Shown: positions 33,896 to 46,325, counted from the stretch's first letter. The stretch: 64,000 nucleotides of DNA from Dichetophora obliterata (GCA_963920525.1 OY986436.1:94371342-94435341), one strand, 5' to 3'. The notes: generated from the sequence alone by a model not told the origin. Numbers and translations are program-made.

Positions 33896-34411
33896 TACAA
33901 CATTTTTCAGTTCATTGATTGCCAACTCAATTCTGATAACTGTATGTGAAATAAGACCCAAAAAGAAGAATTTCTGCATCATTCGTTTTGTCTTCTTACC
34001 TGCCAAAATATTTTTAATATCGATTTGAAGTTAGTAACTATCGTATAGGGGAATTTTTCACGTTTTATGCACAACAATATTTGGAGAAAACATTGACACC
34101 TTTTTTATGATTCTGAGAATTAAAAAAAATAGGAATAAACAAAATAATAAATAAACCCACATTTAAGGGTGCTGATTATTTGGAAAGTTTTGCTCAATTT
34201 GAAACGTACAAGTGCTGAATCAGGTATATAGCCAGCAACCCTTAAAATATGCGATCATTTTTAAGTACCTGGCAGTAAAATATTGAAAAATACGTAGGTG
34301 TGCATTGATCGATTTTTGTCATTCAGGCAGTGCCGACGAACGCGAACAGTGAAAGTGATTTTTCTCCAGTTTTTTAAAAGTGAATAACAACAAAACATAA
34401 AATATATCAAT

Positions 34412-34840
34412 ATGAAAAACAACAAGTGCCCAAATTTCGATGAATTTTGTTACGTTTGTGGTCATATCGTCCGAAAAATACAGAAAAAAGATCGAAAAAA
34501 TTTGTTTACTGAGCAATTCAAAACCGCGTATTGTAATTATTTCGATGAAGCAGATTTAAGTGGTGCAAATTTTACGCCGAACACAGTGTGCAACAGTTGT
34601 TATACTACCCTTCTAAAATGGATGCACGGAAAAAGTACAAAGTTGTCTTTTATAAAGCCAGTAATTTGGGTGGAAGACCTAACTGGACATGATGAATCCA
34701 GGTGCTACGCATGCATAAATTTTCGTCCTGGATTAAACAGAAAACAATTGAAAGCAAAAGTATACACTACTGCATTTACTGCCACACTTCCAGTGCAAAG
34801 CCCTGCATCTGGCTGTGCCACATCGCTTGCGTGCCAATAA
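34412..34840 (+). pseudogene. Fragment of a multicopy arthropod protein family (Cys-rich N-terminal part)
   Basis: The frame begins MKNNKCPNFDEFCYVCGHI and carries paired cysteines in three places (FCYVC, VCNSC, RCYAC), suggesting a metal-binding domain, with KAYxxYF- and PxIWxED-like spacing. From memory, this matches the N-terminus of the arthropod family whose middle and C-terminal parts are at 7271-7456 and 21728-21970. The last dozen or so codons come from antisense BEL integrase sequence, so the frame is a fusion created at a breakpoint near 34800-34840. The start is supported by the following cysteine pattern. Function is unknown; the copy is truncated. Confidence 0.6.
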
Positions 34841-35342
34841 TCCGGACCAAATGGTGTTTCGCTGACTTAACCGCAGCCTCCCATAAGCCACCTTGATGAG
34901 GAGCACTGGGTGTTATGAAATGCCAGCGGGTGCCCAGGCTCGCTAATGATTTTTTATTGTGGTCGTCATACCAGCGAGTCAAGTCTTCTCTCATCAAGCG
35001 GTTCGCACCAACAAACGCGGTGCCGTTGTCGCTGTATAAATCTCTGCATAGACCACGCCTGCTCACGAAGCGTGTGAAAGCGTCTAGAAACGCTTGCGAT
35101 GAAAGATCATCCACCACCTCAATATGTACGGCCTTCGTTGCCATACAAATGAAAATAGCCAAGTAAGTTTTGACCGTTGTGCGTGACCGCTTTGTGCCTA
35201 TGCGCAGCGTAAACGGTCCGCAATAGTCCACTCCCGATGCGATAAACGGCCGGGAAGGATTTACTCGCTGTGTGGGTAACGAGGACATCTGCTGTCCAAG
35301 GGTAGCAAAGGTCGACGGCATATAACACATCTGTGCAAGCAA
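34840..35342 (-). pseudogene. BEL integrase core
   Basis: Contains the DDE catalytic residues of a retroviral-type integrase in BEL/Pao context: SGVDYCGPF (first Asp), LYSDNGTAFVG (second Asp) and GGLWEAAVKSAKHH (Glu). The enzyme inserts the cDNA into the host genome. Similarity ends after HHLVRIIG, where the element is broken. The zinc-binding N-terminal part is in another frame at 35261-35491, so at least one frameshift separates them. Confidence 0.85.
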
Positions 35343-35491
35343 CTTTTAACCGACTGCCGCCCATTCAAAATCCAATAACAGTGGCGTAGCGTATGAAGCA
35401 TGAGCTGGGTACCACCATGTAGTGTGTGCTCGTGAGTCTGTCTTATTATTAATTCAACCAGAGCGCCGCCTTTGGCAAAATAATTGGGCAT
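35261..35491 (-). pseudogene. BEL integrase zinc-binding region
   Basis: HEHTLHGGTQLMLHTLRHCY and HRCVICRR form the HHCC zinc finger that precedes the integrase core. The frame differs from the core (34840-35342) and from the upstream part (35449-35874), showing frameshifts on each side. Confidence 0.8.
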
Positions 35492-35874
35492 CGGTGATCA
35501 AGCGAAAGCGCCGCCTTGTTGATACGACCTCCAACTCGAAGAATATCATCTGCGTATAAATAAGGATTAAAAGAAAGAAGCTTACTTGTTCTTGGTAGCT
35601 GGGAGCCATTTCGCAGATTGTAAACCTCCACAGGAAAAGTGCTGCCTTGTTCAAGGCGCGTCTTCAAAGCGTTGTTTAATTCCGAAGCAGTGATGGTTGT
35701 TTGCCAATTTTTCTTCTTCTTGGTCCAACGGAGTACATATGCCACCGTACGTAGCAGGCTCTGAGGGGAACTGAAACGTTCAGCCAGGGCAATGATCTCA
35801 CCATCAAATCTGCGTGTTGTGAGTGGCGAAACGACGGTAGTCAAGGCTGATATAAATGAAACTTTCTCCTCCAT
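35449..35874 (-). pseudogene. BEL connector between RNase H and integrase
   Basis: Includes LSFNPYLYADDILRVGGRIN and HRCPIILPKAAL, the conserved linker upstream of the HHCC finger in BEL/Pao polyproteins. YADD here is not the RT active site; it occupies the LD-E/D-G-ILRVGGR position of the family. Confidence 0.75.
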
Positions 35875-35958
35875 CTTCAGGGTATCAAGCTCATCGCTGC
35901 TGAGTTGAATTTCTTGTATTGGTAGGGGCCCCTCTTCTAGCCTTTCCGGACCTGACCA

Positions 35959-36175
35959 TTACAAACGATGCTGCAAAAGCCCTGTCGCATTCATCCCACG
36001 GCTGGCGCAGTCAGCGGGGTTCTGCGCTGACCGTACGTGATGCCAGAAATTTGGTGAAGTGAGTTCTTGAATTTGCTGAACTCGATTCGAAATATATGGC
36101 TTCAGCATAGACGGCTGCTTATGAAGCCAACAGAGCACGATACTTGAGTCGGACCACAAATGGTAGACGGTATCC
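35959..36175 (-). pseudogene. BEL RNase H fragment
   Basis: VYHLWSDSSIVLCWLHKQP and NPADCASRGMNA are typical of BEL/Pao RNase H (the SDS acidic motif and the NPAD.ASRG signature). The 5' part is cut at about 36175, where plus-strand LINE K begins. Confidence 0.8.
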
Positions 36176-37640
36176 TGATAACATACCTTCATGTTTATTA
36201 AAATACTGCTGTGAAGAATTAGTAACTCCAATATCTTTACTATTTACTTCATCATTAAAATCCTGCTATTTCCCTGCAGCCTGGAAGCATTCATTTATTA
36301 TTCCGCTGCATAAATCCGGAAATAGGTCTTTAATTGATAACTACCGTGGCATCGCAAAATTGAGCGCTTTGCCTAAACTTTTAGAGGCAATTGTTACATC
36401 ACGACTATCGCATAGCGTTAAATCTTTAATGTCTCCTTTCCAACATGGATTCCTTTCTGGAAAATCCACTGTTACTAACCTTCTCGAATTTACATCAAAA
36501 ACTATAGAAAACTTTGGAAAAGGCATGCAGACTGATGTTATTTACACGGATTTTAGCAAAGCTTTTGACGTTGTAAATCACAAACTATTGATCTTAAAAT
36601 TACATCTTGTTGGATTTCCTATACCGTTGGTAAAGTGGATTGAATCTTACTTAAGCAATAGAACACAATCTGTTCTTTTTAAGCTCAAGAAATCACACGA
36701 GTTTCCTGTTACTTCAGGAGTACCTCAAGGAAGTCATCTTGGGCCTCTTCTGTTTCTACTTTTTATAAACGATTTGCCATCTGTCATAATGCATTCCAGC
36801 ATCTTAATGTTTGCTGACGACGTCAAACTCTTCCTTTCTTTTAAAAATGATAATGACGCTGTATTTTTGCAAGCCGACATTGATCATCTTCATAACTGGT
36901 GCAAAACGAACCGTATGAACCTCAACATGAAGAAATGCAAGCATATGTCTTTCTCGCGCAAACCACCAATTAAATGTACCTTCAAAATTTGTGGTTATCC
37001 ATTGGAGTCCTTAGATAGTTTCAATGATCTTGGAGTTACAATGGATCCTAAACTACGCTTTAATATTCATGTAAATAAAATAATAAATAGAGCTAATAGT
37101 ACTTTAGGATTTATTAAACGTTGGTCAAAAGAGTTTAATGATCCTTTCATAACGAAAACCTTATTCACTTCCCTAGTGCGGCCTATCTTAGAATACACTT
37201 CAGTTGTTTGGTGCCCACGATACGGTTGTTACATAGACGACATTGAATCAGTGCAGAAACAATTTCTTTTGTTTTGCTTAAGCTATCTTTATTGTAATAC
37301 TGATTTTCACTTACCACCTTATGAATATCGGTTAGAACTCTTAAATCTTCCTTCTTTAAAAAATCGGAGAATTATGATAAATGCTTGTTGGATTATAAAA
37401 CTTTTACATGGCTATGTAAACAGTCCATATTTATTGAGTAAAATATATTTTAATATTCCTCTTCGTCCTAGAAGATCTTTTGAGTTACTCCACATGAACT
37501 TTTGTAGAACTAATTATTTGCAAAATGAACCTCTTAGAAGCGCTTGCGGTGATTTTAATTTTGTATCTGATGTTATATCCTTAAGTGAATCCATGGACTC
37601 AATCAAACATAAAATTATAGATTACCTGCAGTACCGTCGT
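36172..37640 (+). mobile_element. LINE K, 5'-truncated, long open RT frame
   Basis: The open frame runs PDNIPSCLLKYCCEEL, NYRGIAKLSALPKLLE, TDFSKAFDVVNHKLL, SGVPQGSHLGPLLFLLFIND, MFADDVKLF, DLGVTMDPKLRFN, SLVRPILEYTSVVW, which is the full motif order of a non-LTR reverse transcriptase with FADD active site. About 490 codons belong to the element; the annotated Met upstream (36144) is in BEL sequence. No internal stop interrupts the RT. The endonuclease is missing (5' truncation). The 3' end is lost where the tail of LINE J1 begins, so the frame runs on into J1 3' UTR. Clade not decided. A shorter relative is at 23375-23960. Confidence 0.85.
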
Positions 37641-38054
37641 TTTTATTTATTTATTTATTTATTGAGACTTCAAAATTTTGTTAAAGTTACATTGCATCGT
37701 GTTTAACAAGTTGAATTATAGACTATAATGTATTATCTAAGTGAGTTGGCAATAATATATAGAAGCAACGTGCTTAGGATAGAATGTTGATAACAACCGA
37801 AATCTTATAAGGAGTTTTATAATTGAGACAATTAGAGTGACCAAGTTTTGCTCATAACTTGCATGTTGATTTTGAGGAATTATTCTCATAATCAACTGTA
37901 TACAACTTAAAACTAATATAAAAATACAAAAGATTAAAATACTATACATTTATAATGTTTGTATTTAAACATGAAGAGTTAAAGCACATGTGAATTAATG
38001 ATAAGTTTACAGTAAAGTAATCAGTGAGAATTATTAAAGATAATAAAAATTAGC

Positions 38055-39644
38055 CTCTATGCATGTTAGGTAGTTTAATTCTATAAAATTCTGGTAAAGC
38101 GGTTGGGGAGTTGGAATTAGATAATGTCTCATTCAAGATACCAATCGGAGAAAGGTAGCAAGAATTAGACCAATTAAATTCCTTTTCTCGATTATAAATT
38201 TCATTAATAAGGTAATTTTCGTGAAATTCGAGTCTGGCAACAAATCTTTTTTGAAGATCAAAAGCATAGCTACAAAGAGGAGTTACAAGAGCTTTATTAT
38301 ATATGTAATTATTAGAAAATCTTTTAGTAGGCGATTCAAAGTTCTTGTTAACGCAGGATCTTAGGATTTTTCTTTCGATGATTTGTAATTCCTTAGCTAC
38401 TGATGGAGAGATTGTAAACCAGATAGGGAAACCATATAAAATTGCAGAGCGAATACTAACCTTATAAATAGTAATTTTGTTTTTTGACTTAGTGATTTGC
38501 AGTAAAATAATCTGGAAAACATTGCTTTAATTTTATTAATTTTTTTTATAGTTAATCTAGCATGTTCATTAAACTTGAAAAGTTTGTTAAATGTGATTCC
38601 AAGGTATTTTATACTGTCTTGAAAAGGAATATCAGCACCATTTAAACTCAATTTGAGACTTTTGCTTTCTGGAACTACTTTTCTGTTGCATTTACCTGAA
38701 GCATTTCTCATACATATAGCTTGTGATTTCGCGGCATTTATAGTAATACCCCAAGATTTATAATAGTCATTTATTACTCTAAGATGAGTTCTTACTAGCC
38801 GGAGAGCATCAGCAGGAGAATTATCATGAGCGTAAATAAGAGAATCATCCGCATAAAGGATGCTTTTGGATCTATTTATTTAGTGAGGGAAATCATGAAT
38901 TAATATATTATAAAGATGGGGAGCCAAAACAGAATCTTGTGGTACTCCACTTTTAATAGAACCAAAATTTGAATTTAGATTATTTATTTGAATATAAAAA
39001 ATCCTATCACTAAGAAAACTCGAAAACAATTTTATAATGAAGGGATCAAATCCAATATGAATCAATTTGTAAATAAGTCCTTTGTGAAAAGCTCTATCGA
39101 ATGCTTTCTCTATATCAAGTGATACTGCAACTGTACATGATTTTTCCCTCAAATTACTTATTACGTCATCATGTAATTTTAGTAAAGCGTGAAGAGTTGA
39201 GTGACCAGGTTTGAAACCAAACTGATGATCAGGAATATAGCTAAAGTTCATATTAGAATCCATCTTTGATTTAATAACTCTTTCGAGCAGTTTACCTAAA
39301 TTAGACAGTAAAGAAATCGGTCTGAAATTGTTTAATGCAAAAGAATCGTGTTTTTTTCTAATAGGAATGATTTTAGCAATTTTCCATTTTAGCGGAAAAT
39401 AGCCATTATTTATACAATTGTTAAAAATAATGGATAGAAAACTAAATGCTGAATTTGAAAATTTTTTAATAATAAAATTTGAAATCAAATCTGGCCCCGC
39501 TGATTTTTTTGCATTTAAATTCTTTGCTAAATTTTGTAAGTTATCAGAATTTGTAAAATGAGTGTCTGAAATATTTTGAATAGAATTAAAATTATTATCA
39601 AAAATATAAACTGGATTGGAACAACCTGACAAAACCTCATCAAT
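38055..39644 (-). pseudogene. LINE J1 ORF2, reverse transcriptase and C-terminus
   Basis: Same frame as the endonuclease. Motifs: SAGPDLISNFIIKKF, NNFRPISLLSNLGKLLE, DIEKAFDRAFHKGL, SGVPQDSVLAPHLYN (Gly of GVPQG changed to Asp), then an in-frame stop at 38880, then ILYADDSLIYAH with the catalytic ADD, and KYLGITFNKLFKFNEHA. A frameshift near 38470 ends the open part. The remaining C-terminus, by comparison with J2, runs to LPNMHRG and a stop at about 38055. The damage is light, which suggests a fairly young insertion. Confidence 0.85.
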
Positions 39645-40958
39645 TTATGTATCAATTGTATTAAAATTTGCTTCAATAGGAATATTTTCCTGATAAATGT
39701 CCGTAAAATGATTTTTGAAAGCCTCTCCTATTTCATAACTGTCATAAATAAAACCATCATTCCTCTCGATCTTATTACAAAATTTTGAGTTATTCCTGTT
39801 AATGAATCTGTGTAATTCTTTATATGCAAAAGGACCAGGTTTTATATTTGATAATTTCTCATTGAGCACAAAAGCTTGATGAGATTTTATTTGATTTCTA
39901 ATCATTATATTAAGTAATTTAATCTGTGCTGATAATAGTTGATATTCGGAGTTTTTTCTGTTATAATTTCGATGATAAATATTTTTTAAATGTTTTTGCC
40001 ATTGATATTTTAATTTATAAAGAATTTTTATGTTTTCTGGAACTATAATTTTTCTATTTTTAAGCTCAATAGTTTCTGAATGTGAGTTTATCGTGGAGAC
40101 GACTGCTGTTGTGAATAAATCAATTGAGTGATCTATGTCAGAATTTGAGAGATTATAATTTGAAGGAGGTGTTATTTCTCCAAGAGCTCCATCTAGATCA
40201 GAACGAAAATCAGACCATGATGTGTTTTTATAAGAAATAAAAAACTGTGGAGTATTAACAATGAAATCAAAATCAGGTAATCTGATTTTAATTTTTAAAG
40301 GATAATGATCCGAAAAAGAAGGCAGACTTGAAATTGAAAAATTACCATTTATAATGTCGATTATATTAGTGCTTATTAAAAAATGATCAAGAAAAGAAGA
40401 ACCATTTGGATACGAAGGATTTATGTCTGAGAGCCTATGAAAGTCAAGAGAGTAAGACAGAAGCCAGTTATTTTATGATTTACCATTTAAATTTTCAAGA
40501 GAATCACCCCAATTAGGACTTTTTGCATTTAAATCACCACCTAGTATAGTACTGTCAAAATTTTGAGAAAAATTCAGAATTTTGGTAAGAGAATCGGCCA
40601 TTAGCGAAGGAGAAGCGTTACTCGGAAAATATAAACTTCCTAAAAGAATTTTTTTACTGTCTGCATTCATATTTAAACTAATGATAATAAAACAATTCGG
40701 AAATAAGAGATTAGGAATGGACGTCGTTGTATATTTAAGATTTTTTTTAAGAGCTATACCAACTCCTAAAGGTGAATTGTCACGAATGAAGTTATAATTA
40801 TCCAAAAAGATTTTATATTTTAAAGAAATATGAGTTTCTTGTAAAAATGCAATATCAATATTATTTCGATTTAGGATCGTTGATAAATCAACTTGTCTGC
40901 TCTTATCAATTAAAGATCTAACGTTAAATGTAAGTAAATTAAGCAAATTATGGCCCAT
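39645..40958 (-). pseudogene. LINE J1 ORF2, endonuclease and linker
   Basis: Starts MGHNLLNLLTFNVRSL and shows the AP-endonuclease motifs: FNVRSL, FLQETH, GGDLNAKSPNWG, SFLDHFLIS and SDHYPL, which together form the metal- and DNA-binding site that nicks the target. An in-frame TAA at 40473-40475 cuts the frame after NLNGKS; translation otherwise continues without interruption to another in-frame stop at 39645. No frameshift is needed in this part. Confidence 0.85.
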
Positions 40959-42799
40959 AATTAATCAGAACTTCTTTGAGTAAACACATGTACTCATTTT
41001 TGGCTTGGTCTCTAGGAAGAGATTTATAACATAAAAGAAAATTTTTAATTTTATTTTCTATGGAAGATAACGAGGGATCTTTAAAATAACTAGATAAATT
41101 TAGAAACTCATCTATGAGTGATGATCTTTTATTGTTTAAAGTGGGATTTGGAATATGATTTGCGTTTGGAAAGTTGCTAGCGTAAGACTTCCCTGGGATC
41201 ACAGAACTAGATCTATGAATTGCTGAGAAAACGTTATTTTCAATAGTAGATTTCTTTTCTTTTGCTTCTCTTAGTATTGATTTTTTCCTTTGAAGATATT
41301 CTTTAAACGCTGGACAGCCACGATAATTCGCTGAATGTCCTTCTTGCTTGCAATTTATACAAAAAGGCTGTGAAGAATTTTTATCTTTACGTTCGCAGTT
41401 ACCTGGATCATGATTTTTGTTACATTTAACGCAGGCGTATTTTTTATTGCAATTTTTTGCGATGTGTCCCCAGTTTTGGCAGCGTTTACACTGAATTTCT
41501 TTAAAATTTGATTTGGGTGTTTTCCAAGAAACAACCTGATTTAATATATATTTTATTTTTCTCAAGTTTCCAACCTCCCCACCAGGAAACAAGGTTATAG
41601 AAAAAAGACCAGTATCTACGTTATTAATTATTGAATTTCGTTTTCTTCAATTTTCGTCAATTTCTGATTTTAAATCATCTAAATTAGTACCATGATAAAG
41701 ACCTCGAAGAATAATATTAGGTTGTCTAAGTTCCCGAGGTGTAAAGGAATAAGATTCTATACCCTGATTTCTTAATAAGTTCATCATTTCACTATGAACT
41801 TTTAAATCTTCAAAAAATATTTTACTTTTGAATTTACTTTTGTTAATTATCTTATATTCAATTTTAGGTGATTTTGAGTTTAAGTGATCTACAAGTTTTT
41901 TGATGTCAACATTAAATAAGAAGATTGGTGGACAAAACTTTTTACCCTTTTTTAAAACAGATGGCAACCCCCCACCGCTTACTGAATTTTTTTACATTGG
42001 GAATAATTTTGTTAATTGAATTTTTATCGGTATTATTATCGATTGCATCAATAGTTAAGTCTTCAAGAAGAGCAAATCTATTTTGTGAATTAGGACTAAA
42101 TCCTTTAGTTAAATCAGAAACTAAATTGTCTAAATTACCAGTAGAAGTTTTAGCTAGTCCAGAACTCGATCTCTTTAAACGTTTCTGCTTGGTAAGCTGA
42201 AGTTCATCGTTATTATCGAAACAAAGTGGCGTACGTAGAGTACTAGGAGATTGGGTTTCAGCTATATCCATTTCGATGACATCTACTTGCTGTCGATCAG
42301 TGCTTTCAGCAAAAGCACAGGATTCTGACGAAAAAGCAGTGATGTTTGAAGAAGCAACGTTGGAGGAAATAGCAGGGTTTGTCTCTTTGAAGTTTGATAA
42401 TGAAGTTTCTCCGAAATCATAGCCCGAAGTAAATAATTGATTTAAGTTCTTCATATTTTGAGACCTATCATCTCTTGAACAGCCATTTGCAGAGGATTGG
42501 TTACATTTCCCAGAGGCATGTTGTATAGTTCTGCTCTTAATCATTGATGATGTTTGAGCCCATATACCGCGGTCGTATTGTGGAATACCGCCCTTTCCAT
42601 TTACTGAAGACTGGATAAGATTATCAGGAGCGCACTGTGAAATGTTGCTATTTCCAGGAGATGGAGAGTGTGTTGGTTTATCGGAAGTACCCCTCTTTGA
42701 TCCGCCATTACCAATGGGAGCAATTTTGTCTGGAGCTTTTTTATTTTTTGATAAATGCTTAGTTTTGGAAGTGATTCTGTCTTCCTCCATGATTAGCAA
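40948..42799 (-). pseudogene. LINE J1 ORF1 (gag-like, CCHC zinc knuckles)
   Basis: Nucleic-acid-binding protein that packages LINE RNA. Segments: 42799-41942 (Ser/Asn-rich N-terminus ending KRWGVAICFKKG), 41967-41647 (PPIFLFNVD...LRQPNIILRGL, the PRE_C2HC-type domain), 41592-40948 (three knuckles: CKRCQNWGHIAKNC, CVKCNKNHDPGNC, CINCKQEGHSANYRGC). One frameshift in an A/G run near 41945-41965 and one in-frame stop at 41647-41649 break it. The remainder is contiguous in frame. It overlaps ORF2 by 11 bases at the stop (ATGGGCCATAA arrangement), as in Jockey-type elements. Confidence 0.85.
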
Positions 42800-43559
42800 T
42801 TATCCGCTGTACTTGGTCACCCTTATTCAGGAGCTTGAAATGCCGAAAATTCAAACGAACCACAGTTATTGAATTAGAAGCGATAAATTAAAATGTTAAA
42901 TTGTAGACCAATAAGTTCAAGGATAGAAAAAAGAATTTTTTTCTTTAGTTAAAAAAGAAAAATTATTTTTCGATTTTTTTTTTTTTAAAATTACGGAAAA
43001 AACGATGTGATCACGTTGAAATCTCGACCTAAGCGTAAAATGGAAAATTTTGGTGAAAAACATCTAAATAATCTGAATGGACCTAAACCTGGGATTTTCA
43101 GTTGCCTCATATCTTCATGATGATTGTAACTACACTTGTCGACGGTACCGTGGTGTCTTGGGTCTTTTTACCTCTTAAAACACTACGTTAGATCGATTTG
43201 TAATATATTAATATGAGTGGCCGATAAGACCTAGTTTGTCTTGGCGCCTACGTTCGCAACCGGTTTTCTTTATTTTATGAAAATTGGTTTGGTGAAGTTG
43301 AACTAGTTTGTCGAGTAACCACCCTGTCAAGCCAGGATTTCACCGGCTTCAGGGAGACAGAACGATATATATTATATATATACCTATTGGAGTGGTGTTT
43401 TATTGGGTATGAGACCTTGTTTGTCACACGACTCCGCCGTATACAAAAATTGTTGCTAACTTGACCTTGTTTGTCTTGAAAACGCAACCCTGCTATGCTG
43501 TCTGATTTTATCGATTTTGACTTAACTTTTTTGACTTAACTTTTGTATCAACATTAACT

Positions 43560-45009
43560 TAACAGTTAATGTTGATACTATCTCGATATTATTGGAATTC
43601 CATTTTCGCAGCTTAAAACATCCAGCTGATAAGATATCATCAACATTGGGAGCCAGCAAAAGAGCTTTGCTCAGCGAATCGCAGCTTGTGAGGAAATCGT
43701 CCACATAAAATGACTTTAAAATCGCATCTCGCGCGGCCTGCGCTTGGCTGCCATCTGCCACCAGTGTAAAATGGTCATACGCACATTGGACTAGCGCGCG
43801 CACAGCATTGTACGGGCTACAGGCCATACCATATGTCACTGTCGTCAATCGATAGATTTCAAGCTGATCTGCCGGTGATTCTCGCCAAATTATGCGTTGG
43901 AAATCCCAATGGGCAGGCACCACCAACACCTGCCTGAACATCTTCTCTATATCTGCAGTGAGAGCAATGCGGTAGCGCCGAAAACGAAAAAGTGTGTTGG
44001 TCAGAGGGTCCTGGATCGTTGGTCCCACCAATTGAATGTCATTTAATGAGACCTCAGTAGAGGTTGCTGCAGAAGCGTTAAATACCACACGGAATTTGCT
44101 CGTGACGGCGTGATGCGGGATGTAATAACATCTTGAGAGATCGCCAGGTTGATCAACTCGCTCCATATGACCAAGATCCACAAACTCACGCATAAAAGCC
44201 ACATATTTATCTCGTAAGTCAGGGTTTGCTTCTAGTCTCCGTTCAAGAAATCGAAATTGTCGTGCAGCGTTGATGTAGGAATCACCTAGTTCCAATGCAT
44301 CGCTTCGGAAAGGTATGTTCACGACATAGCGACCCTCCACTGTGCGATAATGAGTCTCTGAGAATATGCATGCAGTCGCATCATTTCCAACCAGATCGTA
44401 GCACGGCAGCTCTTCAAGCTTCCAAAAATTGCGCAGAAGTTCATCCAAGCGTGCGTCTTCTTCACCTAGCTGTGCACTGAACGTGATTGGAGATAGCGTT
44501 GGAGCCTTTGCGGTTGCTGCTGGCCCGAAAACAACCCAACCAAATTTTGTGCGCTGTGCAAGCGGTTCATGGGCATTTCCTCTAACAATTTCACCTTCGA
44601 CAATAAGACTCCACACGTCCGCACCAATGAGCATGTCGACGCCCCCAGGAGTACCAAACTGTGAGTCAGACAATTGTAGATTAACCAAGTGTTTCCACTG
44701 CGTTATGTCAATCTGCACCGTTGGTGTTGTCGTTGTAATTGACGGAATAACGAGGGCCTTGAATGCCAAAGAAAAACCATTGTGAATCGATTTGATATTG
44801 AGCGTGACGCTGCCTTTGGTACGGGTATGAACTAAAGCACCAATCCCCTCCACCAGAACTTCAAATTTACTCCTGCGCAGATGTAAAACATTAACAAAAC
44901 GATCTGTTACAAAACTTACCTGCGATCCAGGATCGCAGAGAACTCGAGCCAAACGCTGCTGTAGTTTTGCGTCGCCAAATACATAAACGCGTGCCGTGGC
45001 CAAGAACAC
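43560..45009 (-). pseudogene. BEL protease and reverse transcriptase
   Basis: The protease region has CDPGSQVSFVTDRF, the Asp active-site motif of BEL/Pao (DxGSQ). The RT region follows: KFRVVFNASA, DIEKMFRQVLV, YRLTTVTYGMACSPYNA and the catalytic SFYVDDFL. The open frame covers about 480 codons and ends where LINE J1 begins, after KWNSNNIEIVSTL. It lies in a different frame from the zinc-knuckle part upstream. Confidence 0.85.
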
Positions 45010-45054
45010 GATGTGCTGTCCCTTGGCGAGGCAGGAGACTAGAGGCTCCTCTAG

Positions 45055-45546
45055 TCACAAAGGTGTTGTGTGGCTCGGCTGTGACTTGGAAGTCGAACTC
45101 ACGGGCCGGGTGGTGTCTAGTGTTGAGACCGTTGCCTGTAAATTGCGGCAAAACAGCGTGTGGTGCTTGCGGCCACAATTACGACAGCCGCTAGCACAGC
45201 ACTGCTTTGATGAGTGGCCATTTTTCAAACAGTTATAGCAGAGCTCTGTGTTCTTCAACGCACCAAATCGTTGCTCTGCACTCAGAAGCAATAACGTTGG
45301 ACATCTGCTGATGCGATGCAACCCTTGACAGTGAGCGCACCTGTTGTCATTTATAGAAGCCACATTAGATTTCAAAGCGCGCTGTGGTGGTCGGGATGCA
45401 GTGTGAATTTTCAGGCTTGAGGTGAATGCTTCTGGAGTGCTTGGCCACGATATGATTTCGGCATTGTGGCTATGGGCACGTTTTTCCAAAAAATTCAGCA
45501 AATCCTTCAATTTAGGAATTTCACAGGGTGAGCTATTCAGGACCAT
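45055..45546 (-). pseudogene. BEL gag C-terminus with zinc knuckles
   Basis: Carries a Cys/His series (CAHCQGLHRISRCP, CYNCLKNGHSSKQC, CRNCGRKHHTLFC) typical of the BEL nucleocapsid. It is in a different frame from the gag body, with the shift near 45537-45546 at TLREW/EIPKLKDLL. Another shift separates it from the protease. Confidence 0.8.
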
Positions 45547-46325
45547 TCACGTAGCGTTGCAGTAGGGAGCTTTGATGCCACGATTGGCACCGCCAGTGCA
45601 TCCCATTTTTCGACTGGTAAGCCCATGACAAGCAGCGCACGCATAGACTCCTGCACTGTGTCGACTATACCAAGCAATGATTTTGACGTCTCTTCTAATG
45701 CTGGCCGAAGATTTAGGAATCTGGAGACGTGTATCTCTGCCAGCTGCCTCTTGTTGTCAAAACAATCTTTGAGGGCTTTCCAGACCTCCTTATATCCTCC
45801 AGAGTACACTCCACCAATGAGGGGAACAACGTTTGAGTGTACCGCCTGACGCAGCTTGCCTAGCATGAACGCCTCTGGAAAGTCTGTCTTATCCACAAGC
45901 GTTTCAAAAACCTCCTTGAAGGCAAGCCAAGTATGGAGTGTGCCATCGAAGTTTGGGATGGCTAAGGGGTCCAATTTTAAATCAAAACTGCGTGCGACTG
46001 CAGCTTCAGAGACCAAACCTAGCTCTGGTTTGGGCTTAGCAGCTGCCATCAACCTTTTGAGCATTACACATGTGTGATTGTACAAACTTTCCACTTCATC
46101 CCAAAGCTTATCATGGGCATCTGTTTCCTCGCTCTGTGCTTCGCAGATGAGGCGATGATGATTTGAAGCAAAACGGTCAAAATGTGATGTAAGAGATTTC
46201 AACTCTTGTTCTAAAACAAAAACGTCATATTTTCCCGGCTCAGCGGCACGCACGCGATCACTAATGCGTTTAATCGTTGTTATGGCAGATGTACGTAGCT
46301 TTAATTCTGCCATACTGACTTCCAA
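45537..46325 (-). pseudogene. BEL gag body
   Basis: A 262-codon frame beginning MEVSMAELKLRTSAITTIKR with PLAIPNFDGTLHTWLAFKEV and KLRQAVHS, the conserved gag segment of BEL/Pao (known as DUF1759). Role: capsid formation. The frame ends prematurely against the zinc-knuckle frame. About 250 bp of leader separate its start from the LTR. Confidence 0.85.

Larger units (their letters stand above)
37645..43550 (-). mobile_element. LINE J1, near full-length Jockey-like element
   Basis: About 5.9 kb on the minus strand: a 5' UTR of about 750 bp (43550-42800), ORF1 with zinc knuckles (42799-40948), ORF2 with endonuclease and RT (40958-38055), a 3' UTR and an AAAT-unit tail (37645-37670). It lies in BEL sequence at its 5' end and against LINE K at its 3' end. 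No target duplication is found, so the locus was rearranged. J2 (46842-48619) is a truncated relative. Confidence 0.85.

Noticed and set aside
40582..40797. 71-codon plus-strand frame
   Set aside because: Antisense to the LINE J1 endonuclease.
44429..44785. 118-codon plus-strand frame
   Set aside because: Antisense shadow of the BEL protease-RT frame.
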